A stretch of 64,000 nt of DNA from Candidatus Rhodoferax bjergmarkensis (GCA_016708345.1 JADJFX010000036.1:62001-126000); one strand, 5' to 3'; positions 27,558 to 36,878 are shown, counted from the first letter of the stretch. Notes: generated by a model from the letters alone, not told the origin. Translations and numbers: made by a program.

Positions 27558-27587
27558 TTAACGTGAACGTTTGCACCGTGGGTGCAA
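27558..27587. promoter_or_regulatory. Shared motif TTAACGTGAA and small hairpin upstream of yajC
   Basis: TTAACGTGAA (27558-27567) is the reverse complement of a 10-mer also found upstream of the HPt gene and the LysM gene. Next to it TTGCACC-GTG-GGTGCAA forms a 7-bp hairpin. Both lie 48-78 bases before the yajC start. Confidence 0.4.
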
Positions 27588-27618
27588 GGGGCAGGCAACC
27601 CGGCATTGTATGCGGGTG

Positions 27619-27784
27619 CTAGTGCTTAGCTGCAGAAGTCCGCTTTACACCGAAAAGTGTTTTGCGCTGCGAGTGCAAGGCGCAAACCACAGCCATAGCC
27701 CCAGCTATGGCGCGGATTTGCAACGCTGCAATCGCAGATGCAAAACACTTTGAATGTAGCGAGATTTCTGCAACCAAGCACTTG
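27619..27784. repeat. Long imperfect palindrome (about 166 bp), MITE-like
   Basis: The two halves are near reverse complements. The ends read AGTGCTTAGCTGCAGAA and TTCTGCAACCAAGCACTT; inner blocks AAGTGTTTTGC and GCAAAACACTT pair, and the centre is GCCATAGC-CCCA-GCTATGGC. It fills the gap between the oxidoreductase stop and yajC, so the transcript would fold into one long hairpin. It may be a miniature mobile element, a terminator, or both. Confidence 0.75.
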
Positions 27785-27786
27785 AC

Positions 27787-30700
27787 CTATAGCTTGCGAA
27801 GCCGGGCCATTTGTGAATCCCAATTTAGACGCGCCAAGGCCAGATGGCGCGCCTTCACATGCCCAAACCCTTTGATCTGTTCCGGGATTCGGGCGATCTC
27901 CAGGGCCAGTGGATAGGCCGCTAAAACATCACCCGATACGAGGATGCGGTCCAGCACCTGCATCACCTCTTCAACGCTGGCGCGGTACTCGCCAATCAGC
28001 GCGCGCTCCTGTCTGCGCTCAGGCGTCCAACCAAAAATATCCAGCGCCGTGCCGCGCAATCCTTTCAGACGCGCAAGCAACTTGAAGCCTGTCAGCAAGG
28101 CCGGGCCATAGTGCTGCTTTTGCAACTCGCCTTTCTCGTTCTTTTTGGCCAGCAACGGCGGCGCCAAATGGTAGTGAAGAGTGAAATCACCTTCAAACAT
28201 CGCTTCAATTTTTCTTTGAAAAACACCGTCCGAATGCAGGCGGGCGACTTCGTACTCATCCTTGTAGGCCATGAGCTTGAACAGGCCCTTGGCCACGGCC
28301 TCGGTCAGCGCCAGGTTTTGCTTGCCCACACGCTCATCCCATTGCCTGACCTTTGCGACGAAAGCCTGGTAGCTTTGAGCGTACGCAGTATTTTGGTACC
28401 CGGTCAAAAACTCAACCCGCCGCGCAATCAGTGCCTCCAACGATGGGCGCTTATGAACCGTCACAACCTGACCCGGTTGAAGCCCGCGCTCAAGGGCTGC
28501 GGCGTCGTGCGCTGCGTGGCGACCCCATTCAAAAGCGGTCTGGTTTTGCATCACGGACACGGCGTTAAGTTCCATCGCCCGCAGCAACGATGCTTTTCCC
28601 AGCGGAATCCAGCCTTTTTGCCAAGCGTAGCCCAGCATCATGGGGTTGGCGTACAGACTGTCGCCCATCAATTCCGTGGCCAACCGGTCGGCATCGAACA
28701 CGCCCAGCGCAGCCGCCCCCACAACCGTTGTGATTTCGCTCACACACGCCTGCGCGGGGTTATTCCACTCGGGGTTGCTGACGAAAGCGGCGGTTGGCCC
28801 CGCATGGGCATTGAGCGCCACATGGGTGCGCCCCTGGCGCATGCGAAAAACAGTTTCCTTGCCTGCAGCCACAATCGGGTCACAGCCGAGAATCAGGTCC
28901 GCCCCCGCCATGCCCACCCGGGTGGTACAAATATCGCCCTGGCTGGTGCCAATTTGCACATGGCTCCAGGTGGCACCGCCTTTCTGGGCCAGCCCCCCGG
29001 CATCCTGGGTCACGATGCCCAGCCCCTGCAGATGCGCGGCCACGCCCAGCAACTGGCCGATGGTGATGACGCCCGTGCCGCCAACACCGGCCACCACCAT
29101 CCCCCAGACCTGATTCTTTGAACCATCCAGCACCGGCAGAACCGGCTCGGGCACCACACCCAACGCGGACGGTGCCAGGGCCGGCCCGTTGGCTTTTTGC
29201 CTGAGCTGCCCACCCTCCACCGTGACGAAGCTGGGGCAAAAACCCTTGATGCAGGAGTAATCCTTGTTGCAGCTGCTCTGGTTGATTTGCCGCTTGCGGC
29301 CAAACTCAGTCTCCAGCGGCTCCACACTCAGGCAGTTGGACTGCACGCCGCAGTCGCCGCAGCCTTCGCACACCAGCTCGTTGATGACAACGCGTTTGGC
29401 GGGGTCGGTCAAGGTGCCGCGTTTGCGCCGACGCCGCTTTTCGGTGGCGCAGGTCTGGTCATAAATGATGACGGTGGTGCCTTTGATGGCGCGAAACTCG
29501 CGCTGAATGCGGTCCAGCGCGTCACGGTGCTCGATGGCAATGCCTTGCGGCAAATCCGTGATGTGCTGGTACTTTTCCGGCTCGTCCGTCACAACTACTA
29601 TTTTGATAGCACCCTCCGCCCGCATGGATTGCGCAATCTGCACAACGGTATGCCCAGAAACAGCCATCGCGCCCGGCGCGCCGGGGCGCTCGCCAACATA
29701 CTGCCCCCCGGTCATGGCCACGGCGTCGTTGTACAAAATTTTGTAGGTGATGTTCACCCCGCTGGCAATGCTCTGGCGCACCGCCAGCAGCCCGCTGTGA
29801 AAGTAAGTGCCGTCGCCCAGGTTGGCAAACATGTGCTGCTCGTGGCTAAACGGCTGCTGGCCAACCCAGGGCACGCCCTCGCCGCCCATCTGGGTGAAGC
29901 CCACGGTGGCGCGGTCCATCCAGATCGTCATGAAGTGGCACCCAATGCCGGCCATGGCGCGCGAGCCTTCGGGCACTCTGGTCGACGTGTTGTGCGGGCA
30001 ACCCGAGCAAAACCACGGCTGGCGTTCAGCAGGCGGGGCAATCACCTGCATGGCGCGCTCTTTGGCGTCCAAAATCGCCAGTTGCGCGTCCATGCGTGCG
30101 GCCACATCGGCGCTGACGCCCAATTTTTTCAGGCGTTGTGCAATGGCGCGGGCAATCAGGGCGGGCGACAAGTCCGCATGCGCCCGCAGCAAGGTGCTGT
30201 CTGCCGGGTTGGCGTTGGACCACTCGCCGCCCGACAAATCACCCTCGATTTCGTTGAACTTGCCCAGCACGTTGGGTCGCACGTCGGCGCGCCAGTTGTA
30301 CAGCTCCTCTTTAAGCTGGTACTCGATGATCTGGCGTTTTTCTTCGATGACCAGGATTTCCTGCAGGCCAAAGGCGAATTCGCGGGTGAGCTGCGCTTCC
30401 AGCGGCCACACCACGCCCACCTTGTGCAGTCGCAGCCCCACCTGCTGGCAGGTGGCGTCGTCCAGCCCCAAATCTGCCAAGGCCTGGCGGGTGTCGCTGA
30501 ACGCCTTGCCGCTGGCAATCAAGCCCAGCCGGTCGCAGGGGCCTTCAATGGCGTTGTAGTTCAGCCGATTGACGCGGATGTAGGCCAGCGCTGCGTACCA
30601 CTTGTAGTTAAACAGCCGAGCCTCCTGGTCCAGTGCGCGATCGGGCCACCGAATATGCAGGCCACCGGGGGGCATCTGAAAATCGTGCGGAATTTTGATC

Positions 30701-31395
30701 TGCACACGGTCAGGGTCCAGCATGACGGTGGCGCTGGACTCGACGATTTCCTGAATCGTCTTCATGCCCGCCCACACGCCAGAAAAGCGGCTCAGGGCGA
30801 AGGCGTGCAAGCCCAAATCCAATATCTCCTGCACCGTGGCCGGAAAGAACACCGGCGAGCCGCAGGCTTTGAAAATGTGGTCACTCTGGTGCGCGGCGGT
30901 CGAGCTTTTGGCCACATGGTCGTCGCCCGCCACCGCAATCACGCCGCCCCATTCGGTGGTGCCAGCCATGTTGGCGTGTTTGAATACATCGCTGCAGCGG
31001 TCCACTCCGGGGCCTTTGCCGTACCACAGGCCAAAGACGCCATCGAACTTGTTGCTGCCCGGCGGCGCAAACCCGAGTTGCTGCGTGCCCCACAGGGCGG
31101 TGGCCGCCAGCTCTTCGTTCACGCCGGGCTGAAAAACAATGTGGTGCGCCTTCAGGTAGCGCTCGGCTTTGACCAGCGCCTGGTCCAGGCCGCCCAAAGG
31201 CGAGCCACGGTAGCCGCTGACGAAGCCGGCGGTGTTTTTGCCAGCCATTTGATCCCGCAAGCGCTGCAGCATTGGCAGCCGGACCAGCGCCTGCACCCCG
31301 CTCATGAACGCCGGGCCGTGGTCCAAGGCGTATTTATCATCCAGCGAAATCGATTCAAGGCTGCTGTGCTGGGTAGCGGGGTACGGTGCGTTCAT
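27787..31395 (-). CDS. Fused indolepyruvate:ferredoxin oxidoreductase
   Basis: 1202 residues from the ATG at 31395, which has GGAGG nine bases upstream; a TTG nine codons earlier is not needed. It oxidatively decarboxylates aryl 2-oxoacids to acyl-CoA. The N-terminal half is IorA-like (SGYRGSPLGGLDQAL; thiamine-binding half GIGCHFMTIWMDR). A cysteine-rich 4Fe-4S segment follows (VCEGCGDCGVQSNC, CIKGFCP), then an IorB-like domain (GVGGTGVITIGQLLG) and a helical tail. The short palindrome TCCGA-AAA-TCGGA (31407-31419) overlaps the ribosome site. A repeat-like segment at 29592-29640 is translated. Confidence 0.93.
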   Translation of the reverse strand: MNAPYPATQHSSLESISLDDKYALDHGPAFMSGVQALVRLPMLQRLRDQMAGKNTAGFVSGYRGSPLGGLDQALVKAERYLKAHHIVFQPGVNEELAATALWGTQQLGFAPPGSNKFDGVFGLWYGKGPGVDRCSDVFKHANMAGTTEWGGVIAVAGDDHVAKSSTAAHQSDHIFKACGSPVFFPATVQEILDLGLHAFALSRFSGVWAGMKTIQEIVESSATVMLDPDRVQIKIPHDFQMPPGGLHIRWPDRALDQEARLFNYKWYAALAYIRVNRLNYNAIEGPCDRLGLIASGKAFSDTRQALADLGLDDATCQQVGLRLHKVGVVWPLEAQLTREFAFGLQEILVIEEKRQIIEYQLKEELYNWRADVRPNVLGKFNEIEGDLSGGEWSNANPADSTLLRAHADLSPALIARAIAQRLKKLGVSADVAARMDAQLAILDAKERAMQVIAPPAERQPWFCSGCPHNTSTRVPEGSRAMAGIGCHFMTIWMDRATVGFTQMGGEGVPWVGQQPFSHEQHMFANLGDGTYFHSGLLAVRQSIASGVNITYKILYNDAVAMTGGQYVGERPGAPGAMAVSGHTVVQIAQSMRAEGAIKIVVVTDEPEKYQHITDLPQGIAIEHRDALDRIQREFRAIKGTTVIIYDQTCATEKRRRRKRGTLTDPAKRVVINELVCEGCGDCGVQSNCLSVEPLETEFGRKRQINQSSCNKDYSCIKGFCPSFVTVEGGQLRQKANGPALAPSALGVVPEPVLPVLDGSKNQVWGMVVAGVGGTGVITIGQLLGVAAHLQGLGIVTQDAGGLAQKGGATWSHVQIGTSQGDICTTRVGMAGADLILGCDPIVAAGKETVFRMRQGRTHVALNAHAGPTAAFVSNPEWNNPAQACVSEITTVVGAAALGVFDADRLATELMGDSLYANPMMLGYAWQKGWIPLGKASLLRAMELNAVSVMQNQTAFEWGRHAAHDAAALERGLQPGQVVTVHKRPSLEALIARRVEFLTGYQNTAYAQSYQAFVAKVRQWDERVGKQNLALTEAVAKGLFKLMAYKDEYEVARLHSDGVFQRKIEAMFEGDFTLHYHLAPPLLAKKNEKGELQKQHYGPALLTGFKLLARLKGLRGTALDIFGWTPERRQERALIGEYRASVEEVMQVLDRILVSGDVLAAYPLALEIARIPEQIKGFGHVKARHLALARLNWDSQMARLRKL
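29592..29640 (+). repeat. Dispersed repeat copy translated within the oxidoreductase
   Basis: ACTACTATTTTGATAGC followed by CGCATGGATTGCGCAA keeps the block order of the island repeat but lacks the TGCTTGCGCA core, so this is a weaker match. It lies between domains (encoding MRAEGAIKIVVVT). Confidence 0.35.
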
Positions 31396-31481
31396 GATGC
31401 AAGTCCTCCGAAAATCGGACAAGGCCGACTTGGCAAAGTGTATGCCTGCAGCGCAGGGTTGTCAGCCAACTCATCAGCGCC

Positions 31482-34400
31482 TTAGGCTGCCCAACTCTCC
31501 CCCATCACCTGCGCCTGCTGCAGCACCAGTTCCACCGCCGCATCCTGCAAATCGGGCGGGTATTTGTACTTGCGCAAAATGCGCTTGACCATTAAGCGCA
31601 GCTTGGCACGCACACTCTCACGTTCGGACCAGTCCACGCTCAGGCTCTGGCGCAGGTTCTCGGTCAGTTCGTGGGCAATTCTTTTGAGGGTCTCATCCGT
31701 CAGCTCACGCACGGCGGACTCGTTGGTGGCCAGCGCGTCGTAGAACTTCACCTCATCTTCGCTCAGGCCCAGCGCATCGCCCCGGCTGGCCGCCTCGCGG
31801 AATTTCTTGGCCATGGCCACCAGTTCTTCCATGACCTGCGCGGTCTCAATCGAACGGTTTTGGTAGCGTTGGATTACGCTGGCCAACAGCTCTGAGAACT
31901 TCTTGTCCTGCACCACGTTGCTGGCAAAGCGGCTTTTGATTTCGCCTTCCAGCAGCCGCTCCAGCAGCTCCACCGCCAGGTTTTTCTCGGGCAGGGTTTT
32001 CACCTGCGCCAGAAACTCGTCGGAGAGCAGGCCAATGTTGGGCTTGTCGAGCCCCACTGCATCAAAAATATCGACCACGCTGTCGGACACTACCGCCGAG
32101 TTGATGATTTGGCGGATGGCCAACTCGCGCACCTCGTCGGTTTTCTTTTGGGTGCTGATGTCTTTTTTGGTCAGGATGACTTTGACGCCCTGCATAAAGG
32201 CCACTTCTTCGCGCACCGCCTTGGCCTCGTCCAAGGTGCAGCACAGGGTGAAGGCCTTGCTCATGGCCAAGGCAATGTCGGCAAAGCGCTTTTTGCCGTC
32301 GCGCTCTTTGCCATTGCCCAACCCCAGCACATGGTTGGCGGCCCCGGCCAGGGTTTTGTGACCGCCGGTCAGAAAGCCGCTGTAGTCAAACCCATGCAGC
32401 ATGGCCCGCAAGACGTCCAGCTTTTCCATCAACACGCTGCAGGCCTCGGCTGCATCCACCGTCGGCCTGCCCCGGCCTGCGGCGTTGGTGTATTCCTTCA
32501 TGGCGGCTTTGAGTTCATTGCCAATGCCGATGTAGTCCACCACCAAGCCGCCCTGCTTGTCCTTGAACACGCGGTTCACGCGCGCTATGGCCTGCATCAG
32601 GTTGTGGCCCTTCATGGGCTTGTCCACGTACAGGGTGTGAACGCAGGGTGCGTCAAAGCCGGTCAGCCACATGTCGCGCACGATGACCAGTTGCAGCGCA
32701 TCAAACGGGTCTTTGAAACGTTTCTCCAGCCGCTTTTTGGTCTGGCTGCTGTAAATGTGGGGCCGCAACAAGGCACGGTCGCAGGCGGAGCCGGTCATCA
32801 CAATCTTGATGGCACCCAGCTCGGGATCAAGACTGTGCCAATCGGGGCGCAGTTTGATGATCTCGTTGTACAAGTGCACGCAGATGTCGCGGCTCATGAC
32901 AACAATCATGGCCTTGCCACTCTGCGCCTTGCCACGCTCTTCAAAATGCGCCACCAGGTCTTGCGCCACACTGGCCACACGCGGCTCGGCACCCACTACC
33001 CTCTCCAGCGCCGCCCACTTGCTTTTAAGTCGGGACTGGTCGCTCATCTCTTCATCCTCAGCCAGCTCATCCACCTCATCGTCAATCAGCGGCAGGTGGC
33101 CGTCTTTGAGCTTGAGCTTGGCCAGGCGCGTTTCAAAGTAGATGGCCACCGTGGCGCCGTCTTCCTTGGCCTGCTGCATGTCGTACACATGGATGTAGTC
33201 GCCAAACACGGCACGGGTGTCGCGGTCGGTGCTACTGACCGGCGTGCCGGTAAAGGCCACAAAGGTGGCTTGGGGCAGTGCGTCGCGCAGGTGTTGGGCG
33301 TAGCCCACTTGGTAGGTGGATGTGGCTGGGCTGGTGTTGTCCGCTACAGCGTCCACCGCGTAGGCCGGCGGGGCAAATTCGGCACGGTGCGGGGGTACTG
33401 AACCGTCGCCAGTTGCTATAACTTTAGTAGCTGCTTGCGCACGTTCTACCTGCGCAGAAGCCCTATTTGGCTTAGAAATTCCCTTGCGTGTCTTGAGCTT
33501 TGCCTCAAAGCCATATTGCGTGCGGTGCGCCTCGTCGGCAATCACCACAATGTTGTGTCGATCCGAGAGCACCGGGAACATATCCTCATCTTCCCCCGGC
33601 ATGAACTTCTGGATGGTGGCAAACACAATGCCGCCCGAAGGACGGTTCGCCAGCAAGGCGCGCAGCTCCTGGCGGGTGCGCGCCTGCACCGGCTGCTCGC
33701 GCAGCAGGTCTTGCGCCAGGCTGAACACGCCAAACAGCTGGCCGTCCAGGTCGTTGCGGTCGGTAATCACCACAATGGTCGGGTTTTCCATCTCTGGCTC
33801 TTGCATCACCCGCGCGGCAAAGCAGGTCATGGTGATGCTCTTGCCGCTGCCCTGCGTGTGCCACACCACGCCGCCTTTTTGTGTGCCGCCGGGGCGCGAT
33901 GCCGCCACCACCTGCCCAATCGCCAGCCGCACCGCATGGAACTGGTGGTAGCCCGCAATCTTTTTGACAATGCCGCCATCGTCTTCAAACAGCACAAAGT
34001 AGCGCAGGTAATCCAGCAGGTACTGCGGAGCCAACACGCCGCGCACCAGGGTTTGCAGCTCGTTAAATTCGCCCAGTGGGTCAAGCAGGATGCCGTCAAT
34101 GGTGCGCCAGGCCATAAAGCGTTCGGCGCTGGCGCTCAGGCTGCCCAGCAGCGCCTCGGTGCCGTCGGAGATGACCAGCACCTCATTGGTCTGGAACACA
34201 TCGGGAATCTGCTCTTTGTAGGTCTGAATCTGGTCGAAAGCCTTCCACACGTCGGCGTTCACATCGGCCGGGTTCTTCAGCTCAATCAGCACCAGCGGCA
34301 GGCCGTTGACGAACAAAATGATGTCCGGGCGGCGCGTGTGGTGCGAGCCTTTGATGCTGAACTGGTTTACTGCCAGCCACTCGTTGCGCTGCGGGTTGGC

Positions 34401-34742
34401 CCAGTCCACCAGGCGCACAAAGTCGCCCCGGGTTTCACCATTCAACTGATACTGCACCGGCACACCACCCACCAGCAGGCGGTGAAAGTGCCGGTTGGCC
34501 GACAGCAGCGCCGGAATGCCAAGGTCCAGCACCTGCTTCAAGGCATCTTCGCGGGCGGCGGTGGGAATGGTCGGGTTGAGCTTGCCAACGGCCTCGCGCA
34601 GGCGGAATGTCAGCAGCACCTGCCGGTAGTTGGCGCGTTCCGGCTTGGGGCCGTCAAACGCAATGTCGGGGCCGTAGAGGTGGGTGTAGCCCACGTCCTG
34701 CAGCCAAGCCAGGGTTTCTTGTTCGAGTTGGTTTTCGGTCAC
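31482..34742 (-). CDS. hsdR: Type I restriction enzyme subunit R
   Basis: 1086 residues; GTG start with GGGAGGG six bases upstream. The N-terminal nuclease domain has RRPDIILFVNGLPLVLIELKN (PD-(D/E)XK). The motor has Walker A HTQGSGKS, the DEAH box ADEAHRTQYG, and TGTPVSSTDRDT. It translocates and cuts DNA not methylated by the HsdM/HsdS pair. An in-frame insert of about 40 residues (near 430-475, starting ISKPNRASAQVERAQAATK) matches the dispersed repeat at 33413-33475. It follows the Fic gene after 14 bases. hsdM is intact; hsdS is decayed. Confidence 0.95.
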   Translation of the reverse strand: MTENQLEQETLAWLQDVGYTHLYGPDIAFDGPKPERANYRQVLLTFRLREAVGKLNPTIPTAAREDALKQVLDLGIPALLSANRHFHRLLVGGVPVQYQLNGETRGDFVRLVDWANPQRNEWLAVNQFSIKGSHHTRRPDIILFVNGLPLVLIELKNPADVNADVWKAFDQIQTYKEQIPDVFQTNEVLVISDGTEALLGSLSASAERFMAWRTIDGILLDPLGEFNELQTLVRGVLAPQYLLDYLRYFVLFEDDGGIVKKIAGYHQFHAVRLAIGQVVAASRPGGTQKGGVVWHTQGSGKSITMTCFAARVMQEPEMENPTIVVITDRNDLDGQLFGVFSLAQDLLREQPVQARTRQELRALLANRPSGGIVFATIQKFMPGEDEDMFPVLSDRHNIVVIADEAHRTQYGFEAKLKTRKGISKPNRASAQVERAQAATKVIATGDGSVPPHRAEFAPPAYAVDAVADNTSPATSTYQVGYAQHLRDALPQATFVAFTGTPVSSTDRDTRAVFGDYIHVYDMQQAKEDGATVAIYFETRLAKLKLKDGHLPLIDDEVDELAEDEEMSDQSRLKSKWAALERVVGAEPRVASVAQDLVAHFEERGKAQSGKAMIVVMSRDICVHLYNEIIKLRPDWHSLDPELGAIKIVMTGSACDRALLRPHIYSSQTKKRLEKRFKDPFDALQLVIVRDMWLTGFDAPCVHTLYVDKPMKGHNLMQAIARVNRVFKDKQGGLVVDYIGIGNELKAAMKEYTNAAGRGRPTVDAAEACSVLMEKLDVLRAMLHGFDYSGFLTGGHKTLAGAANHVLGLGNGKERDGKKRFADIALAMSKAFTLCCTLDEAKAVREEVAFMQGVKVILTKKDISTQKKTDEVRELAIRQIINSAVVSDSVVDIFDAVGLDKPNIGLLSDEFLAQVKTLPEKNLAVELLERLLEGEIKSRFASNVVQDKKFSELLASVIQRYQNRSIETAQVMEELVAMAKKFREAASRGDALGLSEDEVKFYDALATNESAVRELTDETLKRIAHELTENLRQSLSVDWSERESVRAKLRLMVKRILRKYKYPPDLQDAAVELVLQQAQVMGESWAA
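33413..33475 (+). repeat. Dispersed repeat copy translated within hsdR
   Basis: The + strand reads GTAGCTGCTTGCGCACGTTC, then CTATTTGGCTTAG, matching the island copies in reverse. It is read in frame through the middle of the motor region and encodes the RASAQVERAQAATK segment. Confidence 0.7.
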
Positions 34743-34756
34743 GGTGCCCTCCCAGG

Positions 34757-35902
34757 CTAGTCTGCCAGCAGCGCGATGTACGCCGCATAACTGTAGCTGC
34801 GGTTCTTCTTCTGCCCGGTCAGCTCGGCCACGATGCCCAAATCCTGCAGCACCTTCACCGCCGCATTGGCCGTGGGAAAGGTGGTGCCCAGCTTCTGGCG
34901 CACCTGCTCAATATTGAAGCGCGGCATCATGGGCAGCATTTCAAACAGGCGGTAGCTGGCAGGCCCAGCCTTGATTGACGCCAGCAGTTTTCGCCGGTCT
35001 GCCGTCAACAAGGTAGCAATGGCCACAATGCTGCGCTCTGCATCCTGCGCGGCAACAGTCACGCCTTCCAGGAAAAAAGCCACCCAGCCCTCCCAGTCGC
35101 CCTCGGTGCGCACGTTGGACAGGCGGCGGCAATACTCGGCCTGGTGTTGCTTCAAGTAGCCGCTCAGGTACATCAGCGGCTCGGGCAGCAGGCTCCAGTG
35201 CTCCAGCAGCGCGGCAATCAGCAAGCGGCCAATGCGACCATTGCCATCCAGGAAGGGGTGAATCGTCTCAAACTGCAGGTGAATCAGCGCCGTCTTCACC
35301 AGCGGCGGCAATGGCTGCGCAGCATCATGGATAAACCGTTCCAGGTCCGCCAGCAAGGCGGGCACCCGCTCGGGCGGGGGCGGCACAAAAACCGCATTGC
35401 CGGGGCGCGTGCCCCCAATCCAGTTTTGCGAGCGGCGCAACTCGCCGGGCTGTTTGCCATTGCCCCGCACGCCGTCCAGCAGCAAGCGGTGGGCATCGCT
35501 TAACAGGCGCACGCTCAAAGGCAGGCCAGCCGGGTCGCGCAATTGGGTCTGCACCAGCCGAAAGGCGCGCAGATAGTTGGTGACCTCTTCCACGTCGTCG
35601 GTATTGCGCACAGCAAAGCCCGCTTCTTCGTCGAACAGGTCGGCCAGCGTGGCCTGGGTGCCTTCAATTTGGGAGGTCAGCAGCGCCTCTTTGCGGATGG
35701 CGCTGTACAGCAACCAATCCACTGAGGGCACCAGCCCAGCCACTCCAGACAGCCTTGCCAGCGCCAGCTCCGCCACCCGGTTGGCCTCCACAAAGCACTC
35801 GGGCGCCAGCGCGGGCTGGGCGGGGGGCAGTTCGTGCGGCACAAAAGCCTGCACGGATTCACCCAAGGTGGTGGAGATGGCGTAGGTGCCGGTGCTGCGC
35901 AT
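34757..35902 (-). CDS. Fic family protein (AMP transferase, self-inhibited class)
   Basis: 381 residues. The catalytic Fic motif is complete: HPFLDGNGRIGR at residues 215-226, with His215 as the base. An inhibitory helix precedes the core with TSQIEG at 76-81 (Glu80), which marks a class II, self-inhibited Fic. The C-terminus is a winged-helix segment (TTFPTANAAVKVLQDLGIV). Such proteins modify target proteins with AMP; the target is unknown. It sits between a toxin-antitoxin pair and hsdR on the same strand, probably co-transcribed with hsdR. Confidence 0.93.
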   Translation of the reverse strand: MRSTGTYAISTTLGESVQAFVPHELPPAQPALAPECFVEANRVAELALARLSGVAGLVPSVDWLLYSAIRKEALLTSQIEGTQATLADLFDEEAGFAVRNTDDVEEVTNYLRAFRLVQTQLRDPAGLPLSVRLLSDAHRLLLDGVRGNGKQPGELRRSQNWIGGTRPGNAVFVPPPPERVPALLADLERFIHDAAQPLPPLVKTALIHLQFETIHPFLDGNGRIGRLLIAALLEHWSLLPEPLMYLSGYLKQHQAEYCRRLSNVRTEGDWEGWVAFFLEGVTVAAQDAERSIVAIATLLTADRRKLLASIKAGPASYRLFEMLPMMPRFNIEQVRQKLGTTFPTANAAVKVLQDLGIVAELTGQKKNRSYSYAAYIALLAD

Positions 35903-36000
35903 GGTGTGAAAGAAGTCTTTAGTGAACTTGAATCACATTAAAACAAACTTTAATATTGGGTGCAAGTATGAATGTGCGCTTGCAGAGCAAGCCGATTGCA

Positions 36001-36450
36001 TCACGCGCTGAGCAGCGCCAGGTCCAACCCTTGCGGCACAAAGTTTTTGAAATCCCGGTCCAGCGAAACCAGCTGTAGCCCGCCTGCGATAGCAAAAGCG
36101 GCCAGATAAGCATCCATCCACACTTTGGGCGATGCGGTGTCCGCCCCCGCCATTTGGCACCACAAGGTAAACACGCCGGGGGCCTCATCGCGTAGGGCCA
36201 CCTGCGGCAGGGCTTGCAACGCGTTCAGCACGGCCAGCGCATCCCGGCTGGTCAGCGGGGGAACTCCATAGGTTTTCGCAAGTACTGCCGTGGACAGCAG
36301 TCGCAAAAAGCTTTGCTGTGTAGCACGACAAAAAACCGCCGGTTGGGTGGGTGTGGTTTGCTGCAATGCCCGCCGGGCAATGCTGTGGGATGGGTGCCGC
36401 TCAAAGGTCGCTGCCAGCCAGGTACTGGTGTCAAACAGGTAGCCCGGCAC
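36001..36450 (-). CDS. PIN-domain toxin (VapC/FitB type)
   Basis: 149 residues from the GTG at 36450, which has GGAGG nine bases upstream and overlaps the antitoxin's end; a TTG at 36486 has no such support. PIN landmarks are YLFDTSTWL (first Asp at residue 7), a central Glu-rich helix and VSLDRDFKNF with the late acidic residues. PIN toxins are Mg-dependent ribonucleases, often cutting tRNA. Overlap with the antitoxin gene shows coupled expression. Confidence 0.88.
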   Translation of the reverse strand: MPGYLFDTSTWLAATFERHPSHSIARRALQQTTPTQPAVFCRATQQSFLRLLSTAVLAKTYGVPPLTSRDALAVLNALQALPQVALRDEAPGVFTLWCQMAGADTASPKVWMDAYLAAFAIAGGLQLVSLDRDFKNFVPQGLDLALLSA

Positions 36451-36736
36451 GCTGCATGTCCTCCTGGGTTTGCAGGACCTGTTCAAGGGCTATCAGGTCT
36501 TCGGCGCTCATGCGTTGGGCGGGTGCGTCGGGCTCACCCCGAATGATGGGCATTCCGTCGGCACTGATTTCAGCGCGTGAACCTGGCGACGGCGCTTGCA
36601 GTGGCCGGGGCGCGGCAAGCCCCAGGCCTTGGCGAATAAAGTCGGCAGCCAGGTCGCGCAGGGTGCGTCCCTGCATCACGGCGCGCAGCTTCATCTCGCG
36701 CACCAGTTCGTCGGGTAAATCGAGGGTGGTTTTCAT
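36431..36736 (-). CDS. Ribbon-helix-helix antitoxin (FitA/VapB type)
   Basis: 101 residues. The N-terminus (MKTTLDLPDELVREMKLRAV, then QGRTLRDLAADFI) is a ribbon-helix-helix DNA-binding domain; the Pro-rich C-terminal half should wrap the PIN toxin. The pair should repress its own promoter in the 140 bases upstream, which hold a dispersed repeat copy and an hsdS relic. Confidence 0.85.
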   Translation of the reverse strand: MKTTLDLPDELVREMKLRAVMQGRTLRDLAADFIRQGLGLAAPRPLQAPSPGSRAEISADGMPIIRGEPDAPAQRMSAEDLIALEQVLQTQEDMQRAGLPV

Positions 36737-36803
36737 AAGAACCAGCTTACCAGCTTACTGGGTTGCTGTAAAAGTTGCCTGGAATTGTTTGGCTTGAATT
36801 TTG

Positions 36804-36866
36804 CATCAAATTGGCCTGCAGTCCCCGTGGAACGTGCGCAAGAAGCTATCAAAAGCATAGTGATTG
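36804..36866 (-). repeat. Dispersed island repeat, copy upstream of the antitoxin gene
   Basis: Block order on the + strand: ATCAAATTGGCCTGCAG, CCCCGTGGAACGTGCGCA, AGAAGCTATC, AAAAGCATAGTGATTG. It ends 13 bases from the hsdS relic and lies 68 bases before the antitoxin start. Confidence 0.8.
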
Positions 36867-36878
36867 ATGCCATTGGAC

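Noticed and set aside
29197..31485. Long open frame on the + strand (about 760 codons) across the oxidoreductase
   Set aside because: It is antisense to a well-conserved enzyme and has no family resemblance; long antisense frames are expected at this GC and codon bias.
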